Shown piece after piece: positions 17,495 through 27,697 of a stretch of 59,796 nt of DNA. This DNA is from Marine group II euryarchaeote REDSEA-S42_B7. Lineage in GTDB: Archaea > Thermoplasmatota > Poseidoniia > Poseidoniales > Thalassarchaeaceae. Under the pieces are notes generated by a model. The model saw nothing but the letters and a program-made list of their open reading frames with translations, searched no databases and was not told the DNA's origin. The translations under genes and the position numbers were made by a program. Numbering within the stretch: position 1 is the first letter of the stretch; every line of letters begins with the position of its first letter. Where the stretch lies: positions 33,984-93,779 of the forward strand of contig LURZ01000018.1 of NCBI GenBank assembly GCA_001629255.1, given 5' to 3'.

Positions 17495-19091
17495 GCCAGT
17501 GAGGCATAGTCTGCTTCTGCCTCTTTGACATGTATCTCATCCACATCCATTTGAGCGAGCTGGAGTTTTCCAGATAGCTCGTCGTTCACAGCATGCCAGT
17601 ATGAGTAAGCTTCTATCACCCATATTCCTGACTCTCTGGTTCCATTTCCACTGTCCTTAACCCCACCAAATGGCAGATGCGCCTCAGCCCCTGTGGTGGA
17701 GTTGTTTATGCCCGTCATTCCAGCCTTTATTCCGGTCTTGAAACGGTATGCTTCAAGCCTATCGTTAGTGTAGCAAGCACTGGATAATCCAAATGGAGAT
17801 GCGTTGGCTAGATGGAGGGCATTTTCGAAATCATCGGCCCTAACTACAGTCACGACAGGTCCAAAGATTTCTTCTTGGAAGCACCGCATTTCCTCTTTTA
17901 CGTCTGCGTAAACATGCGGCCACATGTACGAACCCTCCGAAGCGTCACCTTGGAAATTCTCCGGCTTGTTTTCATTGGTAATTCTGCCTTCTCCCCATAG
18001 TTTGGTAGCCCCGTCTGTTTCACATATCCCTAGGTCCCTTAGGAAATCACTGGCATACTTTTCCGATATCATAGAACCATACAATACATCGTCATTTCTC
18101 AGTGAGTCTCCGATTTTAGTTTCCTTCACCTTTGCCATGAATTTATCCATGAACTCCTCGTATATGTCCTTGTGAAGTATCAGATTCCCCAAGCTAGTGC
18201 AACGTTGACCAGCTGTTCCGAAAGCAGCCCAATACGCACCTTCTACCGCATTTTCGATGTTCGCCGATGGCATCACAACTAGGGGATTCTTACCTCCCAA
18301 CTCCAGTGAACACGAGACTAGGTTCCTTCCACATACCTCTCCGATCATCTTTCCAACGGGTGTTGAACCGGTGAAACTGATTTTATTCACTAGTCCCTCG
18401 TCAACCGAATCAACAAGGAACTGCCCCGCTCCACTTCCTTTGCCATGAATCAAATTGACCACTCCATTGGGTAGCCCTGCCTCGTGCATTATTCTAGTAA
18501 GCATGAATGATAACAGGGGAGAGTCTTGGGGACTTTTCCAAACGCAAGTGTTTCCGCACATTATTGCAGGAATCATCTTCCAGAAGGGCACCGCTGAAGG
18601 GAAATTACTAGCATTTATGAGGTGAACAGCTCCTTGTCAGGTAACTCTGAGTTAACCGTCTGACCATACAATCTCCTTCCCTCCGATTGGAAAAATAGGC
18701 ATGTGTCGATTGCTTCCTGAACCTCACCTGCGCTCTCTTTCAGAGTCTTTCCTATTTCCCTAGATTCCACTCTGACAATATCGTCTTTGTGCTGCATTAG
18801 CAACCTTCCCATGTTTCCAATAATCTGGCCCCTAGTCGGAGCGGGCGTCTGTGACCATTGAGCGAAGGCATCCCTAGCTGAAATCAGTGCCTCGTGAACG
18901 TCTTCCTTTGTAGACAATGGAAACACTCCCACGCAGTCATCCAACCATGCTGGGTTCCTGCTTTCGAACGTCTCGCCATCGCTTGCTGGACGCAACTCTC
19001 CGTTGATTATGTTGTAGCCCATTACGGTGGGACTGCCGTTGGGGTTTTCTCTGTTTGATATCTCGAACCCCGTCTCAAGTACGTGTGCCAT
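17491..19091 (-). pseudogene. Aldehyde dehydrogenase, split by a frameshifting deletion
   Basis: The N-terminal piece (19091 down to 18615, 158 aa) ends in VNSELPDKELFTS and a TAA. The C-terminal piece continues in another frame as VHLINASNFPSAVPFWKMIP and runs to 17491. Joined, they form a nearly complete NAD(P)-aldehyde dehydrogenase: the cofactor segment, the catalytic Glu (SLELGGKNPLVV), the catalytic Cys (GTAGQRCTSLG) and EEIFGPVV are all intact. Compared with family members, about nine residues (the conserved R-x-P-x-G-V stretch) are missing at the junction, and the loss is not a multiple of three. Either the gene is recently broken or the assembly has an error here. A GTG at 18591 could restart a C-terminal fragment, which would lack part of the cofactor site. 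Confidence 0.8.
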
Positions 19092-19232
19092 GTATACGGC
19101 GGATACTACTTCTGAAATGAATTATGCGCATCGCTATGCCTTGTTCCGGCAATCATTTTACACTGTGGAGAATCCTAGGTTGCAGGGTTTAACAACCCCC
19201 TATGCACGAGAAGTGATGGCAGGGAGTAAGAA

Positions 19233-21458
19233 ATGTCACCAGACTCTAACGAATCATTAACTTTGAGAGTGGCGAAGGCGATACCAAGTGACGTGGGCCA
19301 CGGACGAGCGAGAGTCCCATTCGACAATGACCTGAACCTAAAACCCGGAGACATCGTCGAGATTGAAGGAGAGAGGAAGACTGCGGCTATTGTTTGGAGA
19401 TGCAGACCAGAAGATGCTAATCTTGGAGTTATTCGGATTGACGGAATAATTAGGAAAAACTCTGGAGTAAGTCTTGGAGACAGAGCCGAGATTCGCAAAG
19501 TCGAGGTCGAGCCTTGCACCAAATTGGTTCTGAGCCCAGTAATGGCGAAGCAACAGAAAGTTAGGTTTGGGCCCGGAATCGAAGGATTCGCAAGACGAGG
19601 CCTGAACAAGAGGCCAGTAGTTGCAGGAGACAGAATATTCATCCCAGGGATGACACTCTTCGCCGAAGCATTGCCTTTTGCTATAGTCCAGACCAGTCCC
19701 AAGGGGATAGTGCAGGTGCTTCCCGATACTGAGATCGTGATCAAGGAGGATGGCGTTGATCAAGAAGAGGAGAATATGGTTCAGACCATCTCCTACGAGG
19801 ATATCGGAGGAATTGGAAACCAACTCCAAAAGGTTAGAGAGATGATAGAGCTACCTCTAAAGCATCCTATTCTATTCCGAAGGCTCGGGATCGACCCTCC
19901 GCGAGGGGTTCTTTTGCATGGACCTCCAGGCACTGGAAAGACACTGATTGCAAAGGCAGTGGCGTCAGAGACAAAAGCCCATTTCACATCCATAAATGGT
20001 CCGGAGATAATCTCGAAGTACTACGGCGAGAGTGAGAAGCAACTCCGTGAGATTTTTGACGAGGCCGCAGCAAACGCGCCAGCAATCATATTCATCGACG
20101 AACTAGATAGCATCGCTCCAAAGAGAGAGGACGTCACTGGAGAAGTAGAGAGGCGGGTAGTCGCACAACTGCTTACACTTCTGGATGGGATGGGTGGCAG
20201 GGACAATGTCGTTGTAATAGGGGCCACCAACAGAAGGGATGCGATTGACCAGGCCCTAAGGAGGCCTGGAAGATTCGATAGAGAATTGGAGATTGGTGTC
20301 CCAGACAAGGCAGGCAGGGGAGAGATACTGGAGATTCACACTAGGGATATGCCAATCAGTGATGATTACAATTTGGAGTGGCTACTTGACCATACCCATG
20401 GTTTCGTAGGAGCCGATATCTCAGCCTTGGTAAGGGAAGCAGCGATGAAGGCTCTTCGACGTTATCTCCCAGAGATAGATCTGGACGAGGAAGAGATTGC
20501 TCCTGAGGTAATCGAGAAGATGGAAGTCAGGATGTCAGACTTCCAAGAGGCAGTAAGAGAAATCGAGCCAAGCGCTCTCAGGGAGATATACGTACAGGTG
20601 CCAGAAGTTACCTGGGAAGAGGTAGGCGGTCTCCATGATGTCAAGGAACGACTGAAGGAGAGCGTAGAATGGCCATTGAACATGCCCGAGAAATTCGAAC
20701 ATTTCGGAATAACTCCGCCAAGAGGTATAATGCTGTTTGGCGCACCTGGTACGGGCAAGACCCTCATTGCAAAGGCGATTGCTAACGAGGCCAAGGCCAA
20801 TTTCATATCCATAAAAGGACCAGAACTAATTTCTAAGTGGGTTGGAGAATCCGAGAAAGCAGTCAGAGAGGTGTTCAAAAAAGCGAAGCAATCCAGTCCT
20901 TCGATTGTCTTCCTTGATGAGTTTGAGAGCATTGCTGGAATGAGAAGGAGCCATTCCGGAGAGGGTTCAGATGTCATGAACAGAGTAGTGAACCAACTTC
21001 TGAGCAGTCTTGATGGGGTGGAAGGAATGGAAGGAGTAATCGTAGTCGCGGCAACCAACAGACCTGAAATGATCGATCCAGCACTGATGCGAAGTGGGCG
21101 ATTCGAACGAGTTCTACATATTCCCCCACCTGATAGAGACTCTAGGTCCGCAATTTTGAAGATTCACACAAAGGACATGCCCCTCGGGAAGTTCAAGATT
21201 GACGATCTGGCTGCTAGTATGGAGAATTACACGGGTGCTGATATAGAGGCAGTCTGTAGAGAAGCAGCCCTAATTTCAATGAGAGATGAGAAGAAGACAG
21301 TAACTAGGAAGCACTTTGAGACCGCAGTGGAAAGAGTCAGGCCGACTGTTAACGATGAAATGATGCAATACTACTCAAAGCTGGAAGAGACACTAACCAG
21401 TGGTCTTGAGTCTGTGAAGCGCTCCTCCGGCACGATCTCCGGAATTGAATTAATTTGA
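19233..21458 (+). CDS. Cdc48/VAT-type AAA ATPase
   Basis: This hexameric unfoldase feeds proteins to the proteasome or remodels complexes. The order is an N-terminal double-psi barrel domain ([20 protein letters not shown]), D1 with Walker A GPPGTGKT near residue 230 and Walker [15 protein letters not shown], then D2 with GAPGTGKT and [14 protein letters not shown]. Both second-region-of-homology arginines are visible ([20 protein letters not shown]). Length (741 aa) is normal for archaeal VAT. The C-terminus lacks an HbYX-like ending (it ends SGIELI). GGGAG-like sequence about nine nt before the ATG and GTTTAAC near 19188 suggest a short leader. The PRC-barrel gene follows nine nt later. Confidence 0.95.
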   Translation: MSPDSNESLTLRVAKAIPSDVGHGRARVPFDNDLNLKPGDIVEIEGERKTAAIVWRCRPEDANLGVIRIDGIIRKNSGVSLGDRAEIRKVEVEPCTKLVLSPVMAKQQKVRFGPGIEGFARRGLNKRPVVAGDRIFIPGMTLFAEALPFAIVQTSPKGIVQVLPDTEIVIKEDGVDQEEENMVQTISYEDIGGIGNQLQKVREMIELPLKHPILFRRLGIDPPRGVLLHGPPGTGKTLIAKAVASETKAHFTSINGPEIISKYYGESEKQLREIFDEAAANAPAIIFIDELDSIAPKREDVTGEVERRVVAQLLTLLDGMGGRDNVVVIGATNRRDAIDQALRRPGRFDRELEIGVPDKAGRGEILEIHTRDMPISDDYNLEWLLDHTHGFVGADISALVREAAMKALRRYLPEIDLDEEEIAPEVIEKMEVRMSDFQEAVREIEPSALREIYVQVPEVTWEEVGGLHDVKERLKESVEWPLNMPEKFEHFGITPPRGIMLFGAPGTGKTLIAKAIANEAKANFISIKGPELISKWVGESEKAVREVFKKAKQSSPSIVFLDEFESIAGMRRSHSGEGSDVMNRVVNQLLSSLDGVEGMEGVIVVAATNRPEMIDPALMRSGRFERVLHIPPPDRDSRSAILKIHTKDMPLGKFKIDDLAASMENYTGADIEAVCREAALISMRDEKKTVTRKHFETAVERVRPTVNDEMMQYYSKLEETLTSGLESVKRSSGTISGIELI

Positions 21459-21466
21459 GGAATATA

Positions 21467-21709
21467 ATGAAGACCACATTCACCCAAGAAATAATGACCA
21501 GGCAAGTCTTAGATGCTGCAGGCGATCTTCTTGGCCATCTGACCGACTTCTCAGTAGATGTTGACACTGGAAACATTGTTGCAATCCTGGTCGTGACTGA
21601 ACAGGGAATCGATCCTTCCGAGCTTCCGTGGCCAACAACCGACGGCCTCCTCACAATCCCTGTCGAGGAAGTAGCTAGCGTCGGTAATGCTGTGGAACTC
21701 TCCAGATAA
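21467..21709 (+). CDS. Small PRC-barrel domain protein
   Basis: This 80-aa protein is a single PRC-barrel: TRQVLDAAGDLLGHLTDFSVDVDTGNI followed by IPVEEVASVGNAVEL. In archaea such short PRC-barrel proteins are common; one family (CdpB) takes part in cell division in haloarchaea, but I cannot assign that role here. The ATG at 21467 is favoured over an upstream TTG because GAGG lies seven nt before it, and the TTG would overlap the cdc48 stop. Co-transcription with cdc48 is likely. Confidence 0.8.
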   Translation: MKTTFTQEIMTRQVLDAAGDLLGHLTDFSVDVDTGNIVAILVVTEQGIDPSELPWPTTDGLLTIPVEEVASVGNAVELSR

Positions 21710-21791
21710 GTCGATGCAGCATTGTTCATGGTCACATAACGGTCATAAAACGTTCTTCAGGCTCAATAATCATATTTGAGGTGGCCGGACG

Positions 21792-23456
21792 GTGGATTGG
21801 AGAAAGATAGGCGGTTTTCTCAATACCCGAAGGAACAAGAGGATAGCCTTGCAAGCCTCCTTCTGGGCCGTGCTCCTGCTTCTAATCGTATCAATCGCAA
21901 TTACTTATGTAGTCCCTGGACAGACTCAACAGTCCGCATATGGGGACGAGTGGAACGATCTTGGATCATTTCGTGAGGAACTGAACAATAAGGGAGTGGA
22001 GACAACAGCGCTGGTATCCAGTCCGCTGCTTTTGAGTGACATTGATCATCCTGAGCAGACCATCTTTGTGATATCCGGTGTGGAGAGGGATACAATTTCA
22101 CTCCCACGCTTCACCGGCGAAGATGACCTGATACAATTTTCTGAGGGAGACGGGTACACTTCTTCAGAGATTGTTGCAATCAGAGAATTTGTCTCGAGGG
22201 GCGGTACGCTGATTCTCATGGACGACTTTGGATATTCGAGTAACCTTGCCTCGGAGTTTGGTCTCCAATTCACTAACCATCGCTTGTATGCGGACTATAG
22301 CTACGACAACGACCTTGGGTCTGATTTCGTATGGGTAAATACCACCTCAGCATTCAACTTCACTTCGTCACAAGGAACACAGACCACGGTTAATCCATGT
22401 ATCAGAGATATCGATGGAGATGGAGTTGTCGACGTTCTCGATCAAGATCCCAGTGACCCAGAAATCGGAGCACCATTCGTAACAGTCCAAGACTCCGGTC
22501 TTTGCGCACACCGGTTCCTAGGCACAGATCCATCAACAAATCAGCCCAGATGGGATTGGTCACAGGATTACAGCATACTCACCAATACTCCATCGGCGTT
22601 CGAGAAGACTACCTCATACAATCCTGCGGAGAGACGCTATGTCATCTCAAAAACCACTCAGGACTCGTGGATAGACAATAATGGAGACGGCAACTACTCA
22701 GTTGGCTCCTTTGCTGCGTTTGGTCTTGTGGGGGACGAGCAGGGCCCGTTCCCAGTCTACGTCAGATACTGCGAGGCTATTCTTTGTCGGGGTTCAGAGA
22801 CCGGGAGAGTCCATTTCATATCTGATGGATCAGTTCTGATTAACTCATTGTACGATCCGGAATTCGCTTCGATATACTCCGGCATGGTACCAGAAAACGA
22901 CAATAGGAAATGGATTCTAGATGTAGTAGCAGAGGCTCTGATACTGAACGATAATGGAACTTCTCCAGGAGAAAACGCATTAGTTATCTTCGACGAGAGC
23001 AGGCACCAACAGCCCACAATATTCGGTGACACGTACAACCTAGTCTACTACCTACTGATCTATTTCACTAATGATTGGATGGCCATGCTGATACTATTCC
23101 TTTTCCTGTTCATTCTGCTAGAGGCTGTACTGATCAGGAAAGAGGACCCAGAGGACTGGAGACACGTTTTCAGAGTTGTTTACTATGGATTCGGAGATGC
23201 TGAGAGATACAAGTACTACCAGAGGCCAGAGAAAATCAGACAAGTTCTTCTCACTAGGGTAAGGAATCTCAATGCCCTAACAATGGAGGAGTTTGATGCA
23301 ATGCCGGCCTCCGAACTTCAGGGAATGATCCGTGATCCCGTTCTTGTTCGCTTCCTTTTCGAGGAGAGGAACTACAGGCCAGATGAATTGGTTGGTATTG
23401 TTAGGAGAATAAAACAATGGGGAGAGTCTGGGGGTGTGACGAAAGTTGTGGACTAG
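21792..23456 (+). CDS. DUF4350-type membrane protein with extracellular calcium-like motifs
   Basis: This 554-aa protein has an N-terminal membrane helix (LQASFWAVLLLLIVSIAITY), a large outside domain, a second helix near residue 435 (AMLILFLFLFILLEAVLI) and a cytoplasmic C-terminal domain. The region after the first helix (FREELNNKGVETTALVSS, then REFVSRGGTLILMDDFG) matches DUF4350, a glutamine amidotransferase-like fold. The outside domain carries two acidic loops, DIDGDGVVDVLDQDPSDPE and DNNGDGNYSVG, that look like calcium sites. Start is GTG at 21792 with GAGGTGG upstream. It overlaps the next gene by 11 nt. Families of this kind usually accompany MoxR ATPase and DUF58 genes. Function in the cell is not established. 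Confidence 0.8.
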   Translation: MDWRKIGGFLNTRRNKRIALQASFWAVLLLLIVSIAITYVVPGQTQQSAYGDEWNDLGSFREELNNKGVETTALVSSPLLLSDIDHPEQTIFVISGVERDTISLPRFTGEDDLIQFSEGDGYTSSEIVAIREFVSRGGTLILMDDFGYSSNLASEFGLQFTNHRLYADYSYDNDLGSDFVWVNTTSAFNFTSSQGTQTTVNPCIRDIDGDGVVDVLDQDPSDPEIGAPFVTVQDSGLCAHRFLGTDPSTNQPRWDWSQDYSILTNTPSAFEKTTSYNPAERRYVISKTTQDSWIDNNGDGNYSVGSFAAFGLVGDEQGPFPVYVRYCEAILCRGSETGRVHFISDGSVLINSLYDPEFASIYSGMVPENDNRKWILDVVAEALILNDNGTSPGENALVIFDESRHQQPTIFGDTYNLVYYLLIYFTNDWMAMLILFLFLFILLEAVLIRKEDPEDWRHVFRVVYYGFGDAERYKYYQRPEKIRQVLLTRVRNLNALTMEEFDAMPASELQGMIRDPVLVRFLFEERNYRPDELVGIVRRIKQWGESGGVTKVVD

Positions 23457-24696
23457 GAAAGCAGCAATTATGTTAGCAGGAGGTGTAAGCCTAATCTTGG
23501 TCGGAATGATGATCTCCAACTTCCAGATGATGATAATCGGTCTAACCTTCATCGCTTTCATATCTCTAAATGGGTGGATAGTAGGTCAGTCTGAACTAGA
23601 GATAACACGATTCGTGCCTCATTCGAATGTATACAAGGGAGACCTGATCGAGGTTTCGCTAACAATCACGAACAAGTCCTACAGGAGAACACAGCTACTG
23701 GAAATCTTTGACAACGTGCCCCATGAGATGAAGATAAGACGAGGTATCAACCAGATTAGGATAAACCTGGGACCGGGGCAGTCAACCAAACTAGATTACA
23801 TGCTCAGGTGCCCGCTTAGGGGGCACTTCTCGATAGGACCTATTTCTGTAAGACACCGTAATGCCTTCGGTTTGTTCGTGAACGAGTCGAAGATAGAGGA
23901 TCTGTGTGACATAACCGTCTTCCCACAGGTAAGGGACGTGGAGGACGCAATGCTGAGAGCGGACGTCCCGAAGATGTATACGGGAGCCACTACACTCAGA
24001 ACTCCTGGGCCTGGGATGGAGTTCTACTCGCTCAGGGAGTACCTCTCCACCGATCCGATCCGATCAATAAATTGGAAGGCGTTCGCAAGAACCGGTGAAA
24101 TGATGGTAAATCAGAAGACTAGGGACGCAGTTACTGATGTCTTCGTAATTCTCGACACAAGAGAGGTCAGTAGAATTGGGACCGTCCTGAAGAATCCTCT
24201 CGAGATGGGCGCATCTGCAGCGGCATCTCTAGCCAGCCATTTCCTGAAAAGGAAGGACTCCGTTGCCATGGTGACCTATGGGAGCAGGATGGACTTCCTA
24301 CCGCCTGATTCTGGCGATAAGCAGCAGTACAAGGTGTTGAGTCGCTTGGCTTCTGTTTCCCCCTCCGGATCGATGCCTCTCCAGGCGGTAACAAATGCAC
24401 TTTCTCCGAGAATCAGTCGCGGCTCTCCTGTCTTCATAATCAGCAGTCTAGAGGGCGATGGCACCACTCTTCCTGCAATCAGGAACTTGTCTGGAAACGG
24501 GCACGAGATAATCATCCTGTCACCCAGTAGCGTTGACCTCGAGAGACTAGTAAGCCGCATCCCCCGAATGGCCTACGAGGTCCTCAAGTTGGAGAGACAG
24601 AATCGATTGACTGCCGTATCGGGATACGGGGCCAAAGTCGTGGATTGGATGCCCGATGTCGAGCTGTCGCAGGCTCTGGTACAGTCGAGGGGGTGA
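23446..24696 (+). CDS. DUF58 protein with von Willebrand A-like domain
   Basis: This 416-aa protein has two N-terminal membrane helices within residues 8-50, an immunoglobulin-like stretch (VSLTITNKSYRRTQLLEIFD) and the DUF58 signature LREYLSTDPIRSINWKAFAR. The vWA-like part (TDVFVILDTREVSR) has a degenerate metal site because the usual DxSxS is DTREV. DUF58 proteins usually work beside a MoxR AAA ATPase in cell-surface or complex assembly, but no MoxR gene is present here. The TTG at 23446 follows GGGGGTG and adds a basic segment before the helix; the alternative ATG is at 23470. It is translationally coupled with both neighbours. Confidence 0.88.
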   Translation: MWTRKAAIMLAGGVSLILVGMMISNFQMMIIGLTFIAFISLNGWIVGQSELEITRFVPHSNVYKGDLIEVSLTITNKSYRRTQLLEIFDNVPHEMKIRRGINQIRINLGPGQSTKLDYMLRCPLRGHFSIGPISVRHRNAFGLFVNESKIEDLCDITVFPQVRDVEDAMLRADVPKMYTGATTLRTPGPGMEFYSLREYLSTDPIRSINWKAFARTGEMMVNQKTRDAVTDVFVILDTREVSRIGTVLKNPLEMGASAAASLASHFLKRKDSVAMVTYGSRMDFLPPDSGDKQQYKVLSRLASVSPSGSMPLQAVTNALSPRISRGSPVFIISSLEGDGTTLPAIRNLSGNGHEIIILSPSSVDLERLVSRIPRMAYEVLKLERQNRLTAVSGYGAKVVDWMPDVELSQALVQSRG

Positions 24697-24700
24697 GAAA

Positions 24701-25900
24701 TTGGAACTATCTGAGAAGAAGGAGGAAATAACTGAGACCCTGCATATTCCTGTACTGAGAAAGAAATGGCAGATATTAGTCCTACAAATAACCTCCACCG
24801 TTTCGCTTTTGCTCTTACTCAAGAGGATGAGCGATATCTATGGCCATTGTAGCGATGATTTCATTTTGAACAATAACGCGGATACCTGGTGTCCCTCATA
24901 CGAACACACCAGAGGCCTAATGTGGATGGAAAACGCCAATGGACTCCTAATACCGGATTTCCTTTTGGGTGTGGGGCAGACAGGCACGATGTCCATGATT
25001 GGACCTTTGGTCTTGTGCCTATTCGCAACTTTCGGGATAGAAAGATTCTGGTCATCCTCACAGGAGCTGCAGAACAGAATCAAGCAGGTGGCTGGAGCAT
25101 TGCTTGGTGCCTGGGTAATCCTACCATTCCTATTCTCTTGGATTTTAGCAACATTCTCCAATGGCTTCCACTTCCCTTGGAACAGCAACGACTCAATGAA
25201 TCACATAGGGGAACTGTTCCATCCATTGGGACTCATGGGAGAACTCGTGTTCCTAGGAATTGTATTCGCACCAGTCTTGGTAGGACTAATCGGGATATGG
25301 GGTCTTTCGAAGAGATTGATTACCTGGGTGGTAGGATACTACATTATCGTAATCGCATTCCACGCAGTCCTTACCTTCGAACCCATAGTCTCTGAGGTTG
25401 ACGTAGGACTACGTGCGCTTCCAACCCAGATAGGAGAGGGCTCCATGTTCGGTGGCCTGGTTTCCCCGCTTGCAGGCTCTCTAATTGGGGTAGCCATACT
25501 GATGCTTATTTTCTTGGAGTCTGGGTCTGCTGCCATATCTCACATGGAATACGCAGCCTCGCTACCTGAGGAGTCCAAGAGAGATCCTGAGTATATCAGG
25601 CAGTTCAATAACGTGGTCAACTCTCATCTAATCCAATTACTAGTGGTAGTATCCTTGGTAGGAGTTACCACGGCTCTCGCTCTGGCATTCGATGACCTGA
25701 TGATATCTATAGTTGGAATACTGGAGGGTACTCAGTGGACTGGCCAAGTAAAGGAATCGCTGGAACTACAGATGACATACGGCAAAGTAATCTCTGCAGG
25801 CCTCTTCATCATAGCAGTCGCCGGACTAAGATTCGTGGTCCCGTGGCAGATTGTTTCTGGCTACGTGGAATCGGGAATTTCGAGGCTTCGCTCTAATTAG
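24701..25900 (+). CDS. Polytopic membrane protein of the DUF58 operon, unknown
   Basis: This 399-aa protein has about seven hydrophobic segments, with an extracytoplasmic loop after the first helix that contains two cysteines (CSDDF and DTWCPSYEH). I do not recognise the family. Third gene of the DUF4350-DUF58 operon, it probably contributes to the same membrane assembly. The TTG at 24701 is preferred because GGGGGTGA lies just upstream and it begins right after the DUF58 stop; a frame reaching 24656 would overlap DUF58. Its TAG overlaps by four bases the stop of the convergent small gene. Confidence 0.75.
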   Translation: MELSEKKEEITETLHIPVLRKKWQILVLQITSTVSLLLLLKRMSDIYGHCSDDFILNNNADTWCPSYEHTRGLMWMENANGLLIPDFLLGVGQTGTMSMIGPLVLCLFATFGIERFWSSSQELQNRIKQVAGALLGAWVILPFLFSWILATFSNGFHFPWNSNDSMNHIGELFHPLGLMGELVFLGIVFAPVLVGLIGIWGLSKRLITWVVGYYIIVIAFHAVLTFEPIVSEVDVGLRALPTQIGEGSMFGGLVSPLAGSLIGVAILMLIFLESGSAAISHMEYAASLPEESKRDPEYIRQFNNVVNSHLIQLLVVVSLVGVTTALALAFDDLMISIVGILEGTQWTGQVKESLELQMTYGKVISAGLFIIAVAGLRFVVPWQIVSGYVESGISRLRSN

Positions 25901-26142
25901 GCCCTAATTCTAACGTACATCTTTCCAATAGCCGTCGCGATTAAAGGAATCACTGTAACCAGTCCACAAACGGTCATCACGCTAGAGATAGCACCCATAC
26001 TCGGCTCTAGAGCCTCTTCTATTTCTGGAAAGGCAACAATTCCCAAAAATGACAGAGCAAACAGCGAAAGCCTGTCAATCGTGGGGGAGAAACTCTTGTC
26101 TCCAATCTCGCTCCTATCCGGTAGGATTTCAGAACTGCCCAT
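25897..26142 (-). CDS. Small two-helix membrane protein, unknown
   Basis: An 81-aa frame has two hydrophobic segments (LSLFALSFLGIVAFP and VMTVCGLVTVIPLIATAIG) and a basic end (KMYVRIRA). No family is recognised. It is the only candidate in the ~300-bp stretch between the operon to its left and the thiolation gene to its right. Its TAA interlocks with the TAG of the membrane protein (TTAG). The ATG at 26142 is used; a TTG at 26163 is an alternative. Support is limited to membrane pattern and position. Confidence 0.5.
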   Translation of the reverse strand: MGSSEILPDRSEIGDKSFSPTIDRLSLFALSFLGIVAFPEIEEALEPSMGAISSVMTVCGLVTVIPLIATAIGKMYVRIRA

Positions 26143-26216
26143 GGCCTTCCGGTGGATAGTCAACCAATCAAATCACCGGAGGATGGTTTGAAGCCTATGT
26201 TGCCCGACGAAGCTAC

Positions 26217-27218
26217 ATGACAGGAGCCATCGAGGTTCAGACTTGCAGCAGGTGTCGCTCCGATGCTATCGTCTTCCAGGAGTACAGTGGGCAACATCTG
26301 TGTGGGAGGCACCTTTCTTCCTCAATTCGAAAGAGAACCTCAAGGGAACTGAGGGCACAGCTAAGTCTTCCAAAGAACGCCACCAAGGCAGATGGATCAC
26401 CCTTCATAATCCTGATAGCTGTTTCAGGCGGAAAGGACTCTGCAGTCCTATTATCGATGATGGCTGACATAATCGGAGGCCGAAGGGATGTGGAATTGGT
26501 GGCGGGTTGCGTTGACGAAGGAATCGATGGATATCGCGCTCCATCGATGGAATTTGCGAGAGAGCTGGCCGACTCACTTTCCCTTAGATTCGAGACTCTT
26601 AGCTATGAGGAGATGGGGTACGGAAAAATGGACGAGGTGGTCAAACTCATGCCTGCAATGGGGCAGAGTCATGTTGAGGCAAAGGGACTCATGCCATGTT
26701 CATACTGCGGGGTCTTCCGTAGGCAGGGACTGAATGCACTGGCTGAGAGAGTTGGTGCCGATGTCATGGCATTAGGTCATAATCTGGATGATATGGCTCA
26801 GTCCATTCTTATGAACCTCCAAAAGGGTGAGATTGAAAGGTCGGTCAGGCTAGCTCCACATACCCATTCCAAGATCGATGGATTGGTTCCTAGGATTGTC
26901 CCACTTCGATGGATACCCGAGCAAGAGATCCATGCTCATGCCCTGTTTACGGGACTCCCCATTCACCATGGAGACTGTCCTCATGCCCCCGGTGCTATGC
27001 GTCAGCAGAGTAGGTCAGTTGTTGCTAATCTCGAGTCACTGACTCCCGGAGCAAGACACGGCCTACTCCACTCCCTTGATAGAATAAGAGAGATGCATTT
27101 GATGGCGAATCCAGACCTTACTCAGGATGTAAAAAATTGCAAAGAATGTGGTGAGATTACCAGTCGAGAGGTCTGCCAGTCATGCACGATGAGAAACTGG
27201 CTATCTGAGGCCTCCTGA
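26217..27218 (+). CDS. tRNA 2-thiolation enzyme, TtuA/CTU1 (Ncs6) family
   Basis: This PP-loop ATPase adenylates a tRNA uridine so sulfur can be added, either at wobble U34 (CTU1/NcsA) or at T54 (TtuA). The PP-loop is LIAVSGGKDSAVLLSM. An N-terminal zinc knuckle is CSRCRSDAIVFQEYSGQHLC. The catalytic Cys region is GLMPCSYCGVFRRQGLN with the downstream LGHNLDDMAQ motif. The C-terminal zinc knuckle is CKECGEITSREVCQSC. Length (333 aa) and full set of cysteines match the family. The position modified cannot be assigned from sequence alone. Small SAMP-like sulfur carriers are not visible nearby. Confidence 0.9.
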   Translation: MTGAIEVQTCSRCRSDAIVFQEYSGQHLCGRHLSSSIRKRTSRELRAQLSLPKNATKADGSPFIILIAVSGGKDSAVLLSMMADIIGGRRDVELVAGCVDEGIDGYRAPSMEFARELADSLSLRFETLSYEEMGYGKMDEVVKLMPAMGQSHVEAKGLMPCSYCGVFRRQGLNALAERVGADVMALGHNLDDMAQSILMNLQKGEIERSVRLAPHTHSKIDGLVPRIVPLRWIPEQEIHAHALFTGLPIHHGDCPHAPGAMRQQSRSVVANLESLTPGARHGLLHSLDRIREMHLMANPDLTQDVKNCKECGEITSREVCQSCTMRNWLSEAS

Positions 27219-27229
27219 TACAGATTCAC

Positions 27230-27697
27230 TTAGAGGACGTTTTCAATTAACTCATTGATTTCTTGATCACGTCCACAGTAATAGCACCTAACTTGTAATG
27301 GGTTCCTCGATGTCACACGCATCCTTTGTGGCAATGGTTCTCGGTCGTTCTTCGTGATACAGTTCCAAAAGGAGCACTTGGCGATATTTAATAGGTCATC
27401 AGCAAGTTCTACCTTCATCTTCTCAGCAACAGCATGATTTCTGATTATCGCTATACTGGCAGCAGGTGCTATCAGAGCAAGCCTGTCCAGGTCTTCTTGG
27501 TCTAGCTCTCTATCCTCAATTTTTAGGACATCCTTCCTTCCCAACTTATCACTGGGCACATTCATTACTAGTGAAACCGGAGTAGCTCTGTCAGTATCTA
27601 TCCTTAGAATCCTGATTACCTGCATTGCATTGCCTGAGGGGATGTGATCCACTACCGTGCCGTTTCTAATTGCGGTTACTCTCCTCATCTCACTCAT
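27230..27697 (-). CDS. pyrI: Aspartate carbamoyltransferase regulatory subunit
   Basis: This 155-aa protein is the nucleotide-binding regulatory chain that joins PyrB catalytic trimers and senses CTP/ATP. The allosteric domain begins VTAIRNGTVVDHIPSGNAM. The C-terminal zinc domain has CSFWNC and CYYCGRDQE, giving the four cysteines. The ATG at 27697 is chosen because it is preceded by a strong GGAGGTGA, and it shares one base with the pyrB stop (TGATG); a frame reaching 27739 would run into pyrB. Gene order pyrB-pyrI is standard and indicates coupled translation. Confidence 0.95.
   Translation of the reverse strand: MSEMRRVTAIRNGTVVDHIPSGNAMQVIRILRIDTDRATPVSLVMNVPSDKLGRKDVLKIEDRELDQEDLDRLALIAPAASIAIIRNHAVAEKMKVELADDLLNIAKCSFWNCITKNDREPLPQRMRVTSRNPLQVRCYYCGRDQEINELIENVL

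Noticed and set aside
20462-21058. Open minus-strand frame inside the Cdc48 gene
   Set aside because: It is a shadow of conserved AAA sequence; codon constraint belongs to the other strand.
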